Source of the DNA: Sparassis latifolia
Lineage: Eukaryota; Basidiomycota; Agaricomycetes; Polyporales; Sparassidaceae
Assembly: GCA_018466975.1 (NCBI GenBank)
Contig: CM031563.1
Span: 2,232,001-2,296,000, forward strand
Length of the DNA stretch: 64,000 nucleotides
Reading direction: 5' to 3'
The notes below the pieces were generated by a model. The model had not been told where the DNA came from. It did no database searches and saw only the letters and a program-made list of their open reading frames with translations. How positions within the stretch are numbered: position 1 is the stretch's first letter; each line of letters begins with the position of its first letter. A program made the translations under genes and the position numbers. Below, piece by piece: positions 11,370 to 23,257 of this stretch.

Positions 11370-12466
11370 ATGGCGGTCAATCCGTACCCTCCGATTTTTT
11401 CCTCTTCAGGAGAGATGGACGTAGTAAATAGGCTCGGCCTATTATTGCCTATGCAGCGACGCGTCGACATCACAACCGATGCGGTGCTTCACTTCGACCC
11501 TCAACAATCTAATTTATCCCCTTGGCATTGGTATGTTCTGAGTATCCCCAAAGCTATTCGCTCATTCAGACGATGCCCAAGGCCTCTGGACAGCGACAAT
11601 TGTCGGATAGCTCCAGAATCCCTTACGTCACTGGCGTCGATCTACGACTATCGACTTCCGTGTTGCCTGTGTGCAGCAATTGATCCTCAGTCGGACAGGG
11701 ATAATTATAAGGAAAGTCATATCGTTTCCCGCAAACAGGGATCCATTCCTACGTTCAACTGGGTTGCCATTTGTGCGGCAGAGGAGTGTTGTTATATGGG
11801 CACGTTTATCTTCGTATTCTCTGAACGGAGTCTAATTCATCTCAACACAGTGTTCATGGACAGGCGATATAGGAATAGAAAGCTTCCGACGAAGAGATAC
11901 CCGTTCAAAGGTGCATACTTCTGTTCTCTCGCCATTTGGCTATGACCGCTTATAAGTTCCTCAGAAGTAAGCATCCCTGTTGCACCGAGTTTACCTCCCC
12001 AACGCAGAGTTGCTGTTGCTGTTCCATCTGGTTCGTTTACAAATGTTCCAGTGCTACCCGGACTGACTGAGCTACGTAGCTCCTTGTGCTTTGTCGGGCA
12101 CGAACCCGCCTCAGTCAATGATAAATGCCTCCGCAGGCCCGTCATCTTCGCCCTCAGGCTCTCGTGTATTACCGTCAACGTCATTGACAGGCGGATCCGA
12201 TAATAAACGCAAAAGAAAGAGGGTATACAGTATGTCGAGAATGATTTATCTCTGTTCTCCCACTAACTGTTATCACAGAAGATTCGAAGAACGAACCTGC
12301 ACCAGACGAACTTTCCCAACTTCTTCGCTTAGCTGACGGCAATACGCCGGGGCTGACACACGAGCAACTTCAAGAAATATTGGTACTCTGCCCTCACTGT
12401 CACCTGTACATGACAAGGAGTACCATACGCGCACATCAATGTCGCGTCATTGATCTCACGGATTAG
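11370..12466 (+). CDS. NPYPPIF/IDLT-family protein, intact five-exon gene (locus N2)
   Basis: Proposed exons: 11370-11530, 11582-11799, 11851-11910, 12080-12229 and 12279-12466, giving 258 aa. Exons 2 and 3 are exactly 218 and 60 nt, identical to the gene at 60234-61435. Intron 2 needs a GC donor (11800, gcacg); its 51 bp carry no stop, so retention would also stay in frame. Protein features: NPYPPIF at residues 4-10; LHFDPQQSNLSPWHW before intron 1; LPCCLC (Cys81, 82, 84) paired with ICAAEECC (Cys118, 123), zinc-ribbon-like; Ser/Pro linker; KRKRKR nuclear-localisation-like stretch (189-194); PGLTHEQLQEIL helix; C2HC finger Cys234-Cys237-His249-Cys251; C-terminal VIDLTD. I do not recognise a named family. 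A nuclear protein that binds SUMO or ubiquitin is inferred from motifs only. Confidence 0.7.
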
Positions 12467-13850
12467 AGGAACGGTGCTGTGAAAGCTCATTAGGGAATCC
12501 ACTGACGTATGCCGCTGTCACGATAGACAGCATGTAGAATTTATAAATATACACATTGTAGGGTATGCGCAATGGGTTGAGGCCGTCGAGATCTTCGTCG
12601 CAAGAGGTTTTCCGCGTAAATTTTGGTTCTCATGCTATTTTAGCTAGAACAGTCCGCGCAGTATGGGACGAATCCGAATACCCAGGATTCCTCTCTCACT
12701 GTGACACAGCCGTTGGGCCCGAGAAATCGCGGACAGCGCATGTCACCTGGGTCGACCTCGTCGGACGATTGTTACGTCACTATTTCAGTTGCGTACAGTA
12801 CTCCCATCATAGAATCTCAGGCGGTGTCCTACCCGAACACATATGCGCAGTACATGATGTCCCCGCTTGAGGGTGCAGTCCATCCCGGTGCGTCGCCACT
12901 CTTCTCACATTCGTCGACATACTCGCCGTCCGATGTTCTTCATCGCTCCCGAGACGCTCCCAAGACCGCTGCGTCGACTACCTGCGTCCGAACCGGCCAC
13001 CCCCCTAGTGCAGTGCAACTGGCGCCGGTGATTTGGGGAAGAGTATGCGCATGGTGGTCCCACTGAGGAGCGTGCCGGGCAGTACTATGTCAATATTACG
13101 AGTCGACCGGAACCTGTCAAGCTTGTCAAGCCCAAACTGTGCACAAGAAGCATGCACAGAGGCCCATCCGCAAAGCTCGCCGCGGAAGCGGCGTGACACC
13201 GCTTCCGCGCCGGTGTCTTCGTCAGACACGGATATCCGAGGCACGAAGGTTGAAGCAGAGTGGCTACAACTGCCTTTGGGAGACTAGTGTCTTCCTTCTC
13301 TTCGCCCACGCTCCGCTGATCCACATCGTCCTCTGCCTCCTCGTGCCCGTCCACGTCAGCGTCTTCCTCCTCCTCGACATTGCACACTGACTGCCCACTC
13401 TACCTGTTCATCACCTCCGGTGACGTGCAGTACAACCGCCTGCCTCTCATCTTGGGCTACCTCTCCTTTGTCGCTGCTCTCCTTCTCGTCCATCCCTGCC
13501 GCGCATCCACGCTCTCCCCGACCCCGCACCACCTCGTCTCGCACGCGCGCTCGTGCGACGACTCCGCGACGCCCACCCCTAGCTTGAACGGGAGCGCGCA
13601 TTCTACCCCGCCGTCGCCCACACGTGCCGCCGATCCTACCGGGCACATGCGCGATCACCTCGGGTGCGCAGCCCGCGGCGGGTAAGCTCTCGCGCGGGGT
13701 TGGGCGCATCGGGCTTGCGCTCGACAGTGGCAGCATTTCTCCCGCGAAGCCCACACGCGGCTCCTGCGCGACTTGCTCGTGTCGATCAACGTCGAGCGCT
13801 CACGATGCCCAACTGTTTTTGATGGCTTAACCTGGCGTCGCAATTTAGTG
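12467..13850 (+). pseudogene. GC-rich, coding-like region with Ser/Pro-rich frames, probably decayed
   Basis: A plus-strand frame at about 12690-13010 reads a Ser/Pro/Tyr-rich sequence (for example SYPNTYAQYMMSPLEGAVHP). A shifted frame continues near 13030-13200 with EEYAHGGPTEERAGQYYVNI. A third continues from 13380 with Ser/Pro-rich sequence. The minus strand also has long frames (13356-13754), as expected at high GC. The frame jumps suggest a decayed gene, possibly of a low-complexity regulatory protein, but no domain is recognisable. An intact multi-exon gene with introns I could not place is the alternative. Confidence 0.3.
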
Positions 13851-14363
13851 GGGCTCTAACACTGGGGACGGATGAGTATTCAACTTTGATGGTCCCCCTC
13901 GGGTATGTTTTGATTGCCCATGCTCTAAGTTCTACTACCTAGGATCATAATATGTAGTCACCGCCAATACCTTACGAAAACCTCACTTCTATTGCTACCT
14001 TAGTGTGCTACTAGCACCTATTCTTAGCGCGTGTGCCACTGGGCCAAAGTCAGTATATGTATATGTGACAATTGCTAAGCATACCGCCAGCTACATGCAA
14101 GTAATGGCAATGGATTATGTGCGAACGTGGTATTTGCAAGCCTCGCCGTTGACGGTGCTGGTGAGTCCTTGCAGCATATATAGCAAGCTGTGCGCACTTT
14201 GCTTGAGCATCTTGCAGGAAAATGTTCATGGTGGAGAAATTGTCGCATCCCTCACAATCTCAGGGTTGGAAGACATAGCGGAGCCAATGCAGTAGTAGTG
14301 ACGAAAACTACGCAGTCTATCTCCGATATTTCCATGACTCGGATACAGGTAATTAAAGACATG
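13851..14363. other. Intergenic stretch downstream of locus N3
   Basis: No supported gene. The 96-codon ORF at 14005-14295 (+) and its neighbour at 14190-14477 overlap and run into the N3 final exon on the other strand. Confidence 0.5.
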
Positions 14364-15292
14364 TCAACCGGTGAGGTCAACAACCCGGCACTCGTGAGCA
14401 TCCAAAGCACTTTTAATCATGTACAGCCTGCAAATAGCGCAACGGACCAGCAGGTCTTTGAGTTGCCGGTAGGATAGCCCTGGAGCCTCGTCATTTGAGA
14501 GGCGAAGTAGTTCATCGAGGTCATCGAAGTGCTGATCCACTGTGACCGACGGAGACACGCTCTGGATACCTAAAAAATTCTGTGACTCTTGTTAAGGCCA
14601 GGTTACAATCAGGTACACTTCCGAGGAGATGCAAGTGACACATACCTGATTTAACCTTTCTTTGACAAGACGAGACCAATAAATGCGACGACGCTTCGGA
14701 CCCTGCAGGAGTCAGCTGATTGAGAATGAAAGCTGTATTGTCAACTCAACGTACCTTTGGTGCCACAAAATGCTTGAGTGTAAAGCTGTCTGTGTATATA
14801 TGGATTGTTCAAAAAAACTAAGACACGCATCGAAGGTCAGGAAAATAAGCTATATACCACGGAACCTACCCCAGTACCCGCACAATCCGGCAACACAAGT
14901 GGTGACCCAATGTCGCCTCCCAGCAGCCACTTATAAAAGAAAAACATCAGGCTTTTCTGGTACGGGCCGTGCAGAGACAGGTAGGAAGCCAAAAGTTATA
15001 GGCAGCGACAATGCCCGCAGGAGCTGGGGTATATACGATCACCCGAGCATCTAGAGGCCTTATGTAATCGACAGATTAGAGAACAATCAGCCAGCCAGAG
15101 GTATAAGCAATCAAGGTGACGCCTTACCAAGGCCAAGCAACCAGGTTTGAAAAACTGGGATCATAATGTAGGACGGCTGTCTTCGTAACAGAGATCCTAC
15201 GGGCGAAGAGGTAGTAAGTCATTGTTGTGTATTCTCGAGGTCCTCGGTTTTCCCTTCCTCGAGAAGATAGGAGGATACGGATTGACAGGCAT
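14364..15292 (-). pseudogene. NPYPPIF/IDLT-family gene, full-length but frameshifted (locus N3)
   Basis: Exon 1 starts at ATG 15292 (MPVNPYPPIF) and carries the same internal frame change as N1. Exon 2 contains PLDARV and LPTCLC and a stop. It ends with an intact donor after CGYWG (ggtac then gtaggt). The final exon (about 14567-14364) is well preserved: DDLDELLRLSNDEAPGLSY, a C2HC finger CAICRLYMIKSALDAHEC and the tail RVVDLTG. Exon 4 may lie near 14650-14715. The exon 1 and 2 lesions make a normal product unlikely. The intact last exon shows that the C-terminal finger and tail are diagnostic of the family. Confidence 0.7.
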
Positions 15293-17008
15293 TTGGTTCG
15301 CAGGGATAGTGAAGCCATGTGTGGTTATGAGCACACCTTTTACTCTGGAGTATGTATCAATTCGCATGCATCGGTCTGTCCAAGTAAATGTAAACTACAG
15401 ACAATTCTGCAATCCACTTGACTACGCCGCATTTGGTGAGTATTCTTGAACCCTCTTTCTGCAGCTCAGGGACCGGACCTTCTTGATGATAGCGGTTCCA
15501 GCTGGCTGTGGATCTGATGACTGCGCTGCGATAGCATGTCGACACGGCTACGTACAAGCGGTTCTCAAGATCTGATCTCTTCGTTTATTCCTCCCAGGAC
15601 TGTCACGACTGTCACGGCTCCCGTGAGCTCGAGCTCTCACCTTCTCCATCGATTCGTCCATAGTCAACGTGAATGCTCCATCGTAATGGAGCGTGTTGCT
15701 CAACCCACCTCGGGTAGCGATTACAAAGGACTTCTTCGGTGTGCAATCTGGCTCGACCTCGTAAGGTATTTGATGAGTTGCCGCTTTGAACGTCGACTGT
15801 CGTACAAGTGCTAATCCACATGGACAGTCCGTGACCACCGTAGGATCCATGTGGACCTCAGACAGAATAAGATTTTATCCCGTTCGCTCGGAAGGAGCAG
15901 TGCACTAGATCCCCGAGCGCATCCGCATAAACAAATCTGACACTGCCTTGGTGCGTCAGCCAGGAAAATGACAGGTTGAAGGCTCTTGCGACAGAGGATG
16001 AGTCCGCTCCGAGCTATTCGAGGAAAATATACTAGGTGAGCTATCCTCGCCGTGCGTCCACTTACAGTTTAAAGTGTCCTAAAGCGGGTCGGGCCTATAT
16101 TGTTGAGGTCACGGACATAACGCATGCTGAGAAATTGCAGGCGGCAGTGGATATTTTCTACAAGAATTCCATAAATATGACGCACCTACCCAAGATGCGT
16201 AAAAACCTTTGGGATGTCGGCCGTGCCTTCTAGGTTGTTTTCATTTTCGATCTATGGCCAGATTGTTCGGCAGGGGCTCATCATTTTGCGAATGGCTGTA
16301 AGCGACTTGTTTCTATTTGCGCATTCCAAATCATTCGTTTGCGTGCGTCTCTATCAGCTCATGCAAATTGTGCACTACAGTGCACCGCCGCTGCGCCAGT
16401 AGATCGCCACCCGAATATAACTACCGTGGGTTGAATAGGTCATCCAGACAACCACCTTTCCGCGTCAGCTCCCATCCTCACTGCTAAGGTGGATGACCCC
16501 TCTATCGTAAGCCCTCAATGCATCAGCTTCTCGACAATCGCCCTCCACAACGATCTCCACCGGGCCTTCTGGGCGCATTCCGGAATTTACCTTCCGCACC
16601 TCCACTTCTCACAAGTGCACGAGCCGATCCGCATCCCGGCGTGGTACTCCGACCGTTCACGCTCCCTGTCAAGTACCCCTGGTAGCCTTCTGAGTTCCTC
16701 CGCTCTCCGCGCCTCCTACTGTGCATTCTGCGGGCTGGTGCTCCAATGTATCGACGTGCCTTGTGCATGCGGTCGGACGCCGATGCGCCTCCTCAACCTG
16801 CTCGCCCCGCCCGCAGGCGCTTCCCCTTGGCAGTGCGCGCCTTCTCCTACAGACTTGTCCCTCCTTGTCACGAGTATAGATCTCCTTGATGCGCTGCCGC
16901 GTCTCCGCCGCTGTGCGCTCGACCGCATCGCATGCGCGAAGTCAATACCGAGCGAATGGCCTTTTGGATATCTGTGCGAGCGCTGCTCAACGTCTCCCGG
17001 TCCGCGGC
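14868..17008 (-). repeat. Right arm of the large inverted repeat
   Basis: This is the reverse-complement partner of 1-2141, with a few substitutions and single-base indels (for example one extra g near 16411). The same pseudogene content is present in the opposite orientation. The element-like segment continues past 17008 relative to the window's left edge, so the true arm may be longer. Both arms share the frameshift in exon 1 of the NPYPPIF/IDLT gene, so that lesion predates the duplication. Confidence 0.9.
16036..16233 (+). CDS. Short coding-like exon of unknown function (right arm copy)
   Basis: Partner of 777-974. The frame is maintained with substitutions such as S to L, E to K, and RHPE to THAE, which leave the ORF open. 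That is weak evidence of past coding function but not of present function. A second open frame follows immediately (16214-16402) and overlaps its stop; I see no family match for it. Confidence 0.3.
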   Translation: MSYPRRASTYSLKCPKAGRAYIVEVTDITHAEKLQAAVDIFYKNSINMTHLPKMRKNLWDVGRAF

Positions 17009-17050
17009 CATCACCTGTCGCGTTCGTCGCGAGCAGCCCGCCGGCGTTGG
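16464..17050 (-). pseudogene. Decayed helix-rich gene remnant (right arm copy)
   Basis: Reverse-complement copy of the remnant at 1-545, with the same frame jumps. The opposite (+) strand carries a 201-codon open frame at 16489-17094 that starts with GTG and contains a CxxC...CxC-like stretch (YCAFCGLVLQCIDVPCACG). I consider that frame a by-product of high GC rather than a gene, because the minus-strand pieces read more like protein, but I cannot exclude it without expression or homology data. Confidence 0.35.
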
Positions 17051-17099
17051 CCATCGCTTCGTCTTGGACGATTCGTGTATATGCATATGCGTAGGCGAC

Positions 17100-18300
17100 A
17101 GTGGTGACGTACTTCAGCTGGCTGAGTGTTTCTCTACCTAGTTGCGTTTAGGACATTTTGACAAGTAGCGAATTCACCTGTATTCTCTCCTGCATGTGAG
17201 CTGAGGTGACCGGGTGATTCCCTGTTTAACGAGCGGCTAATTTTAAAGGAGGCCCTTTTTGCAGGTACTACCACTACCACAACTACGGCCACAGTATGTT
17301 CTATGTCCACTAAATGTAGCAGTGTCAGCATATATGTATTGCGGTTGCCTCTGAAGTGTATCCCTTAGTACCGGGAGATCCTCAAGATGGCCTCAAATAC
17401 CGTTTAACGATGTCTTTCCGAAAAGCTAGATGCGACAGGTATATTACGGTCTAGTCGGTCATGGGAGTCTTGGGAAGACATCTAAGGCGGTATGCAGCGC
17501 TCTTGATGGTCTTTACTCTAAGGACTGAGAACATGAGAATGAAGTACATAGTTCGAACGATAATAGTAGAGGAGAATAGTAGACGAGCCGAGCACTTAGC
17601 CGCTGCAGGATAACGCCGTTCAAAGTCTCGAATGCATCATGAATAGAAGCACTCGCCAGCACTTACCCGACTACAAAGGCAAAATTGAGCATTCTGCTTG
17701 CAGTCATTATAGTTTATGCAGTAACGATGTTCGTCCAATGATCGCACTCCTCTACATAGCTCACAGAGATTTCATTCGTTCTTGGGGACTTTATCGCAGA
17801 GCGCCAGGAGGGTTTCTCTACCTACTTCACATTCTGGCCGTACTTAGGACATATCCACAGCTAGTGGATCGCTCGTATTCTCTCCTACATGTGTGCGGAG
17901 GTGCTTGGGCTATCACTACCGCTTTCACCGCGCTATGGGCAGGATCTCAGGCGTTCCTCCTCCCCTCTGCAAGACGATGTGGAGCACCTCTTCCATAGAA
18001 GGAGGCAGTGAAATCACCACATGCTTTATTACCACAGCGCTGTCCGACGTACTGCTCCAGCATGTGCTGCAAGAACAGAGGCTCGAGCAGTGAATTGGAG
18101 ATACAAGCATATACCCTTCTCCAAGTGAGTGAATGCAAGGAGAAGTTGACATTCAGGGGCTTAATTAATTCAACTTGGACCGCCATGAGAGCAGAAAACC
18201 TTACTGCTTGTGACATCTCCGCCTGAGCCACGGACGCCCTTTGAGATAAAAACGCCCAATGTGAAGGGTATAATCAGGGTCGAGTGCTCTTAGACTCGAA
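17100..18300. other. Stretch without a supported gene
   Basis: Open frames at 17639-17998 (+) and 17947-18231 (-) overlap on opposite strands and show no recognisable domain. I see no repeats beyond the inverted-repeat arm that ends near 17008. Confidence 0.45.
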
Positions 18301-18376
18301 GGCACCAAACGTGCGATGTGAGTTATTCCCTGTCCGCCTAGAAGGAGGTCAGTACATCCTAATGGTGGTACTTCAC

Positions 18377-18622
18377 ATGGGATTACCGACGAGGCAAAAT
18401 TTGCCACTTACAAGGACTACAAAGTCCTGGACGACTTGGCCCTAACTTTCCCAAAATCCCGCAATTCTCACTGTTTCGCTCCGCGCTGCCCTACTCCGCT
18501 GTCGCTTTTGCATGCCAGACACATGCGAGCATGGGCCAAACGCCTTCGCATCCGCATCCACGTTGACGAGCAGCCCGTCCGCGTGCTTCACGAACTCGAA
18601 GCAGAGTTATGGAAGGATAAGT
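18377..18622 (+). CDS. Exon-like open stretch, unknown function
   Basis: A frame open from about 18377 reads ITDEAKFATYKDYKVLDDLA, then a His/Cys/Arg-rich middle, then LRIRIHVDEQPVRVLHELEA and EAELWKDK. It is followed at once by a good intron donor (gtgagtg). The helical charged C-terminal part and the donor support an exon. No following exon joins clearly (candidate 18625-18852). Family not recognised. Confidence 0.3.
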
Positions 18623-18852
18623 GAGTGCATTTGAGCATTCTGAGTGTGGACAGGTTGACTCAGAAACGCCGCCTTCGAGAACGGGAATTTCGCATTCGAC
18701 CTGCGGGACAAACAGGTCATGTAATTCAACTTTTCTCCTGGAAACCTGCTCGAGGTATTGATTGTCCCGCTGGAATCTCAGTGCCAGAACGCTTCTCGTG
18801 CAGCATTATGGTGTTATCCCTCATGCTTGAAGAGGAGAGATGGCGGGTATAA

Positions 18853-21800
18853 GATGAGCGGCGATGAATCCCGGACAAGATGATGCAGTCGAGCGTCATG
18901 TCCCAGGTCGATCAAATACCCTCGTAGTATCGGTTTGCGACTGAACCGCCACTAGAGAAGCAGTATTCAACCTCGTCCCTGCAGCTTGCGAGCGCGGAAC
19001 TTGGGTTGAGAGCAAGTCTACTATAATCTATTAATACATGGACGAAAACGACATATCTCACTAGGTCCTGAGAACTGTCCAGTTTCTTCATTTGCCGAGA
19101 CACGAGCCAGGTAACTCAGATGCGCCAGCTCAATTTTCTATTGGTTGCGTATCCCTCGCCAAGACAATCCTCTAGATGGGCCGGTCCTTCACATAAGACC
19201 TCTTGCCCGGAAAAAGGTTGAACTGGAATGCTCGGTGATATTCACCCTTCCCTTAATTTTACACGTTCCAATTGGGTTACCTGCTTCATCGGCTATTTCA
19301 GAGCTTAGCGTACTTGTGCCTACATGCTGGGCTAGCTTGAACGAGGTACGGGGCCTGAAGTATGAGTCCGGTCGTGTATCTAGATACTGAGAGAGCACTT
19401 ACCACAGTACACCTCGCAGTGTGAGCCTATACAGCCACCGATAGCAAGTCAGGCTGCACATACTGTGACATTAGATCCGCTTGTATGCCAAATTCAGTGA
19501 ACTGGGCCGAAGCATCAGTGGGGTTGTATCTACATGCTTGATCACATCACCCATTGATAGACGCAACTTCATCTAGACACTGTTTCTTGTCCACAAATTG
19601 GCGCAGGGCGGCATAAGCGGCAGGTCTCAGTAGAGCTGACAAGTTCACGAAAGAGTATGAGAATTAGTTTCAGGGTCTGGTCAGCGACTTTAAAGCACAT
19701 GAATGATACAGGTTCGAACCAACACAGCTAGGCTTGGTTCCAAGCAAGAATTCCTCCACCTCCGAGTTCAATGGGTTTGATGGAGAATTTTGTTACGCAG
19801 ACTAAATCCGTGCTTGTCCGATTTTGTGCATGCGCTGTCTTCACTCCACACAATATCGTGGTGCCCATGCTTGTGCCTCAACGTGGGTATATGCACAAAC
19901 GTTTACGCAGGTAATCCGCCCCGGCCATCGCGATACAGTTGGCAAAGACAGTTACCAGCCATAGGAACGGTAGATGGTCAGTTGTCCTTCTGAATCTCAA
20001 ACGTATGTATGTAACGACGCTCTTCCATCGGATGCTGAACCCAGTTAAGTGAATGTGAAGAAACACTTGCCCATCATGCATCAGCCATTGCAATGGTTGT
20101 GACGACTTTGAGAGCTATGGTAGTCGCAGCTGATGTAATTCATGTGGTAGCCGGATGAATTGCTCTCGCCTACAACAAGAATTGCGCATCGCAGTATCTG
20201 AGGCCATGTATGATATGAAAAAGCGGCCCGAGTGGTAAACTTCAAGTGTGATCGTTCTGCCAACTGGACACTTAAGACACCTACCAACAAATGGCTCCTG
20301 AGTTAACCTCTTATGACTGAGCTTCTTGGTGTGTAACGAGATCAAATGGTTATGAGGCGTACCATCCTGGGCCTAGAGTAGTGTTCGTGCTGGTCGGGGT
20401 GCAGTGGCTATGGAGTTCACCAGTCGCTATATCCGTAACCTGGTGTCACACGGTGGGGGGAGCCTGTCACGACATGTACGTGTATCGTGACTGGGCTTCA
20501 GCCAATACTCTCTCAATGAGTGTCTCCGCTCAACAAACAGTGGCCGCCGCAGGCGGTTACAAACCTCCGGAGAATACTCTCCACTCTTCCGAATACGCTG
20601 TCGTCGCATGCAGCTTCGTGCATGGCGGGCAGACGTGCGAATATGAGATGATAGGGTGTGCTCGTTCACTCCATGTTTTGCAACATGATAGATCTCAGGA
20701 TTATGCATAGGCAAATTGTAGTTATTTCTGCTGACGGTAAAGTGCTAATGAACACCTATGTTCACCCAATGTCAGTTTCGTTCACATAACACTGAAATTG
20801 ATTCATATACTGTATACGAAGTATAGCCCCCAATCCCTGCCGAATATCTGAGACGTACAGCCATTCGCTTGAGCAACTGAGCGGAGGTGAGCTCTGGGTC
20901 CTTTACATCTGTCGCAGAATCTAAATATGTGGTAGGAATGACTCTAGCGGAAGCACGCCACGAGCTGGGCTACATACTAAGAGATAAACTTGTGGTGGGC
21001 TTCGCTCTTCATCGCTTGTTTCTAGTAGGTCATACTTCCTGCCCATGGCTTCTGGCCAGACTGATCATTGTCTATGGTTCTGGCAGTTAATCGGTTTACA
21101 GCACCCTCTACGGCATATCAGAGATCTTTCTCTCTATATTCCTCTGCGCAGAATTCTCCGGTGCAAAGATGCGGACGAAGTTCCTTTGTCGGTACTCGTG
21201 TACGCCGTTTTGCATCTTGATATCTCATCCGGGCCATACGACTGCGTGAGTGCGGTTGTGTCCGTTCACATCCGATGTCGATAATTACGTGCTCTCTAGG
21301 TTGAGAATGTCCATGCCTGTCACCAGCTCTATCTGCATTATCAGCGTCACTGGGAATATTCCGAGTCAGCTGGTGATCATCAAAGTCTTCCCCCACCTAC
21401 TACACTGTGTTTTACATAGCCTGTGTTGACCTTTCCCTCAGTTATGCCAGTGATATAGCCCTTCATCCTCCACCAGCCCCGATGATGCAGTTCGGTTAGC
21501 AGCAGCTACGTACGTCTGAAAGTCAAAATTCAGTCACTACATTCGAGGGTGTTCGTTCAATTTAAATTCGACCTTCGATCAAACAGGGCTAAATAGTAAT
21601 GATTGGTTTGGGACAGCACCAGCAATCGAAGCTTGAGGCCTGAGGCCTCCCAGTCAAAGTGCCTCACCGGCGCGGAGAAGTTTGTCTTAAGTAATAGACA
21701 ATCGGATGCAGTCGAAGAATTGACAAGATGCTGAAATTTCTGAGAAGCAGACGATAGGAAGTGCATTCTGAGCACATTCTGCCATCCGGAGATTCTGCGT

Positions 21801-21900
21801 ACAAAGGTATATACAATCTCTACGTCTCCTTGCCAATCTGTCATTGGACTCCTCTAGCAACCTAACGCTGTGCGCAGCGAGTGAGCTCCTGTAGTGGCAT
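18853..21900. other. Stretch without a supported gene
   Basis: Many short ORFs on both strands (for example 19145-19390 +, 20381-20710 +, 20427-20714 -, 20887-21090 +) overlap each other and lack domains or splice chains. A short (AT)n run lies at 21925-21942. Confidence 0.45.
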
Positions 21901-21949
21901 ACTGTATTTTTTATGTAGAACCCAAATATATATATATATATAGTGCACG

Positions 21950-22135
21950 CTACAGAAATAATGAAATCGAGCGCGAACGCAGCTCCGTGAACCATGCGAG
22001 GGTAGTGCGGTCGAGCCACGCGACGTTCCAGTCACGGTCGAGCGAAAGGAAGTAAAAGACGGCCAGGACGAGCGTGGCAGCGCCGCCAAAGTCAACGAGG
22101 CGCAGTTTCGCCTGCGAAAATCAGAGCTGTCGCGC
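21950..22135 (-). pseudogene. Possible membrane-transporter (MFS-like) exon fragment
   Basis: After a potential acceptor (tttcgcag) the minus strand reads AKLRLVDFGGAATLVLAVFY followed by FLSLDRDWNVAWLDR before a stop. A charged residue, Asp, Gly and a long hydrophobic run in this order resemble the start of transmembrane helix 7 in fungal DHA-type major facilitator transporters (KLxRIDWxGxxxL). Only about 55 residues are present and no flanking helices are visible, so this is a fragment at best. GC is higher than in the flanks. Confidence 0.25.
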
Positions 22136-22827
22136 GAGGGGAGATGGACAAGGAGGAGGAACGCCCTGCGACCGTCCACGGTGCACCAGCCAGACGCTGT
22201 ATTGAGAAAACAAAATGAGCGACGAAAGACATTTACTCGCGAAGAAAGTGTCATTATATGCTGCGTATATGCGTGTAAAATTATGCTTACTAAAAATCAG
22301 GGCCCTGAAATCTTTTCCTATCCCCGTTGGCATCATTCCGCAAAATGCATAAGTAGATATTCATCGTTGCTGTATCGTGCTGTCACGGTATGGATGTGAG
22401 GATACCAGGCACACAAACATACATTACACACATCTGAAACCTATGCAATTTCAAATGTTTTATTGAAAAATAAAGTGCATCGGAGTGTTTTGAGACACAG
22501 TGTTCTGCTAAACTTGAAGATTAAGGCTTCACATGTCCGAATCCCTCCCAGGTTTAACATAGAGCTTGGGGGTAGAGTCCATCGAACAAACAGTGCAGTA
22601 GCAAGTGAAACCAGACTTTCCTTAGGAAATTCTGAATCTATAGCCCAATTGTCGGTCGGAAGTGAGATGAGTCAATCCTAGTATTAGTACGCGAAAACGA
22701 GAAAACGAGTAAATTTAACTGACTACGCCGACAATACAGCTCAGGTACGCGGGCCGGGCACAAAATACGCACGTCACATGACCCCTATCTATTCGTCTCA
22801 GGTGCCCGGTCTCTACGCGGCTAGCTA

Positions 22828-23257
22828 ATAAGTCTGTATGGCCGCGCAAGCGTGGCAAAGCCCGTTACCTCAATGGATTAGGGTGGGAAAGATATGATAC
22901 AGAGTAGTCAATTCGGAGCTCAGTGAACTATCGTGTAACAAAGGTAGATGCAATGCAGAAGACTTCATGAATGCCAGAAACCACTGTGCGCGGAATGTGA
23001 TTCTCCAAGGCGAAACGCGTAGATATTGACAATGACAATACAGCGTCGTCAATCAAGACAGATACTAGGCCACACCGCAGTACGATCCACAGAGTGCAAG
23101 ACACATGATGTTTGCACAGTAAAACACTCATACGAACACAAGGTTGCCCAGCCAATAACGTTGTCAACACGTGATGTAAAACGTGACTCGCGCAAAAATG
23201 GCTGGTGCCTTGATACAGCCTCCGGGTGTAAGACCTACTACCAGAGGTAGCGGGTAT
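22828..23257 (-). mobile_element. Interspersed repeat with retropepsin-like ORF, internally deleted copy C
   Basis: The left end ataagtctgtatggccgcgc and right end ccagaggtagcgggtatg parallel the ends of copies A and B. Internally the minus strand keeps ISTRFALENHIPRTVVSGIH, which aligns with LSTRFALAHGLLPTVSLISG of copy A, and upstream LHHVLTTLLAGQPCV aligns with the IHHRLKRCDGAQTLL region. The length is 430 bp against about 1300 bp. Most of the central and C-terminal coding part is missing and sequence divergence is high, so this is an old deleted copy. Confidence 0.6.

Noticed and set aside
16489..17094. 201-codon plus-strand gene with a Cys-rich motif in the right arm
   Set aside because: Starts at GTG, lies in a GC-rich zone, and the opposite strand carries more protein-like, though broken, sequence. 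Not excluded.
21925..21942. Telomere-like or regulatory AT repeat
   Set aside because: A plain short (AT)n microsatellite with no further structure.
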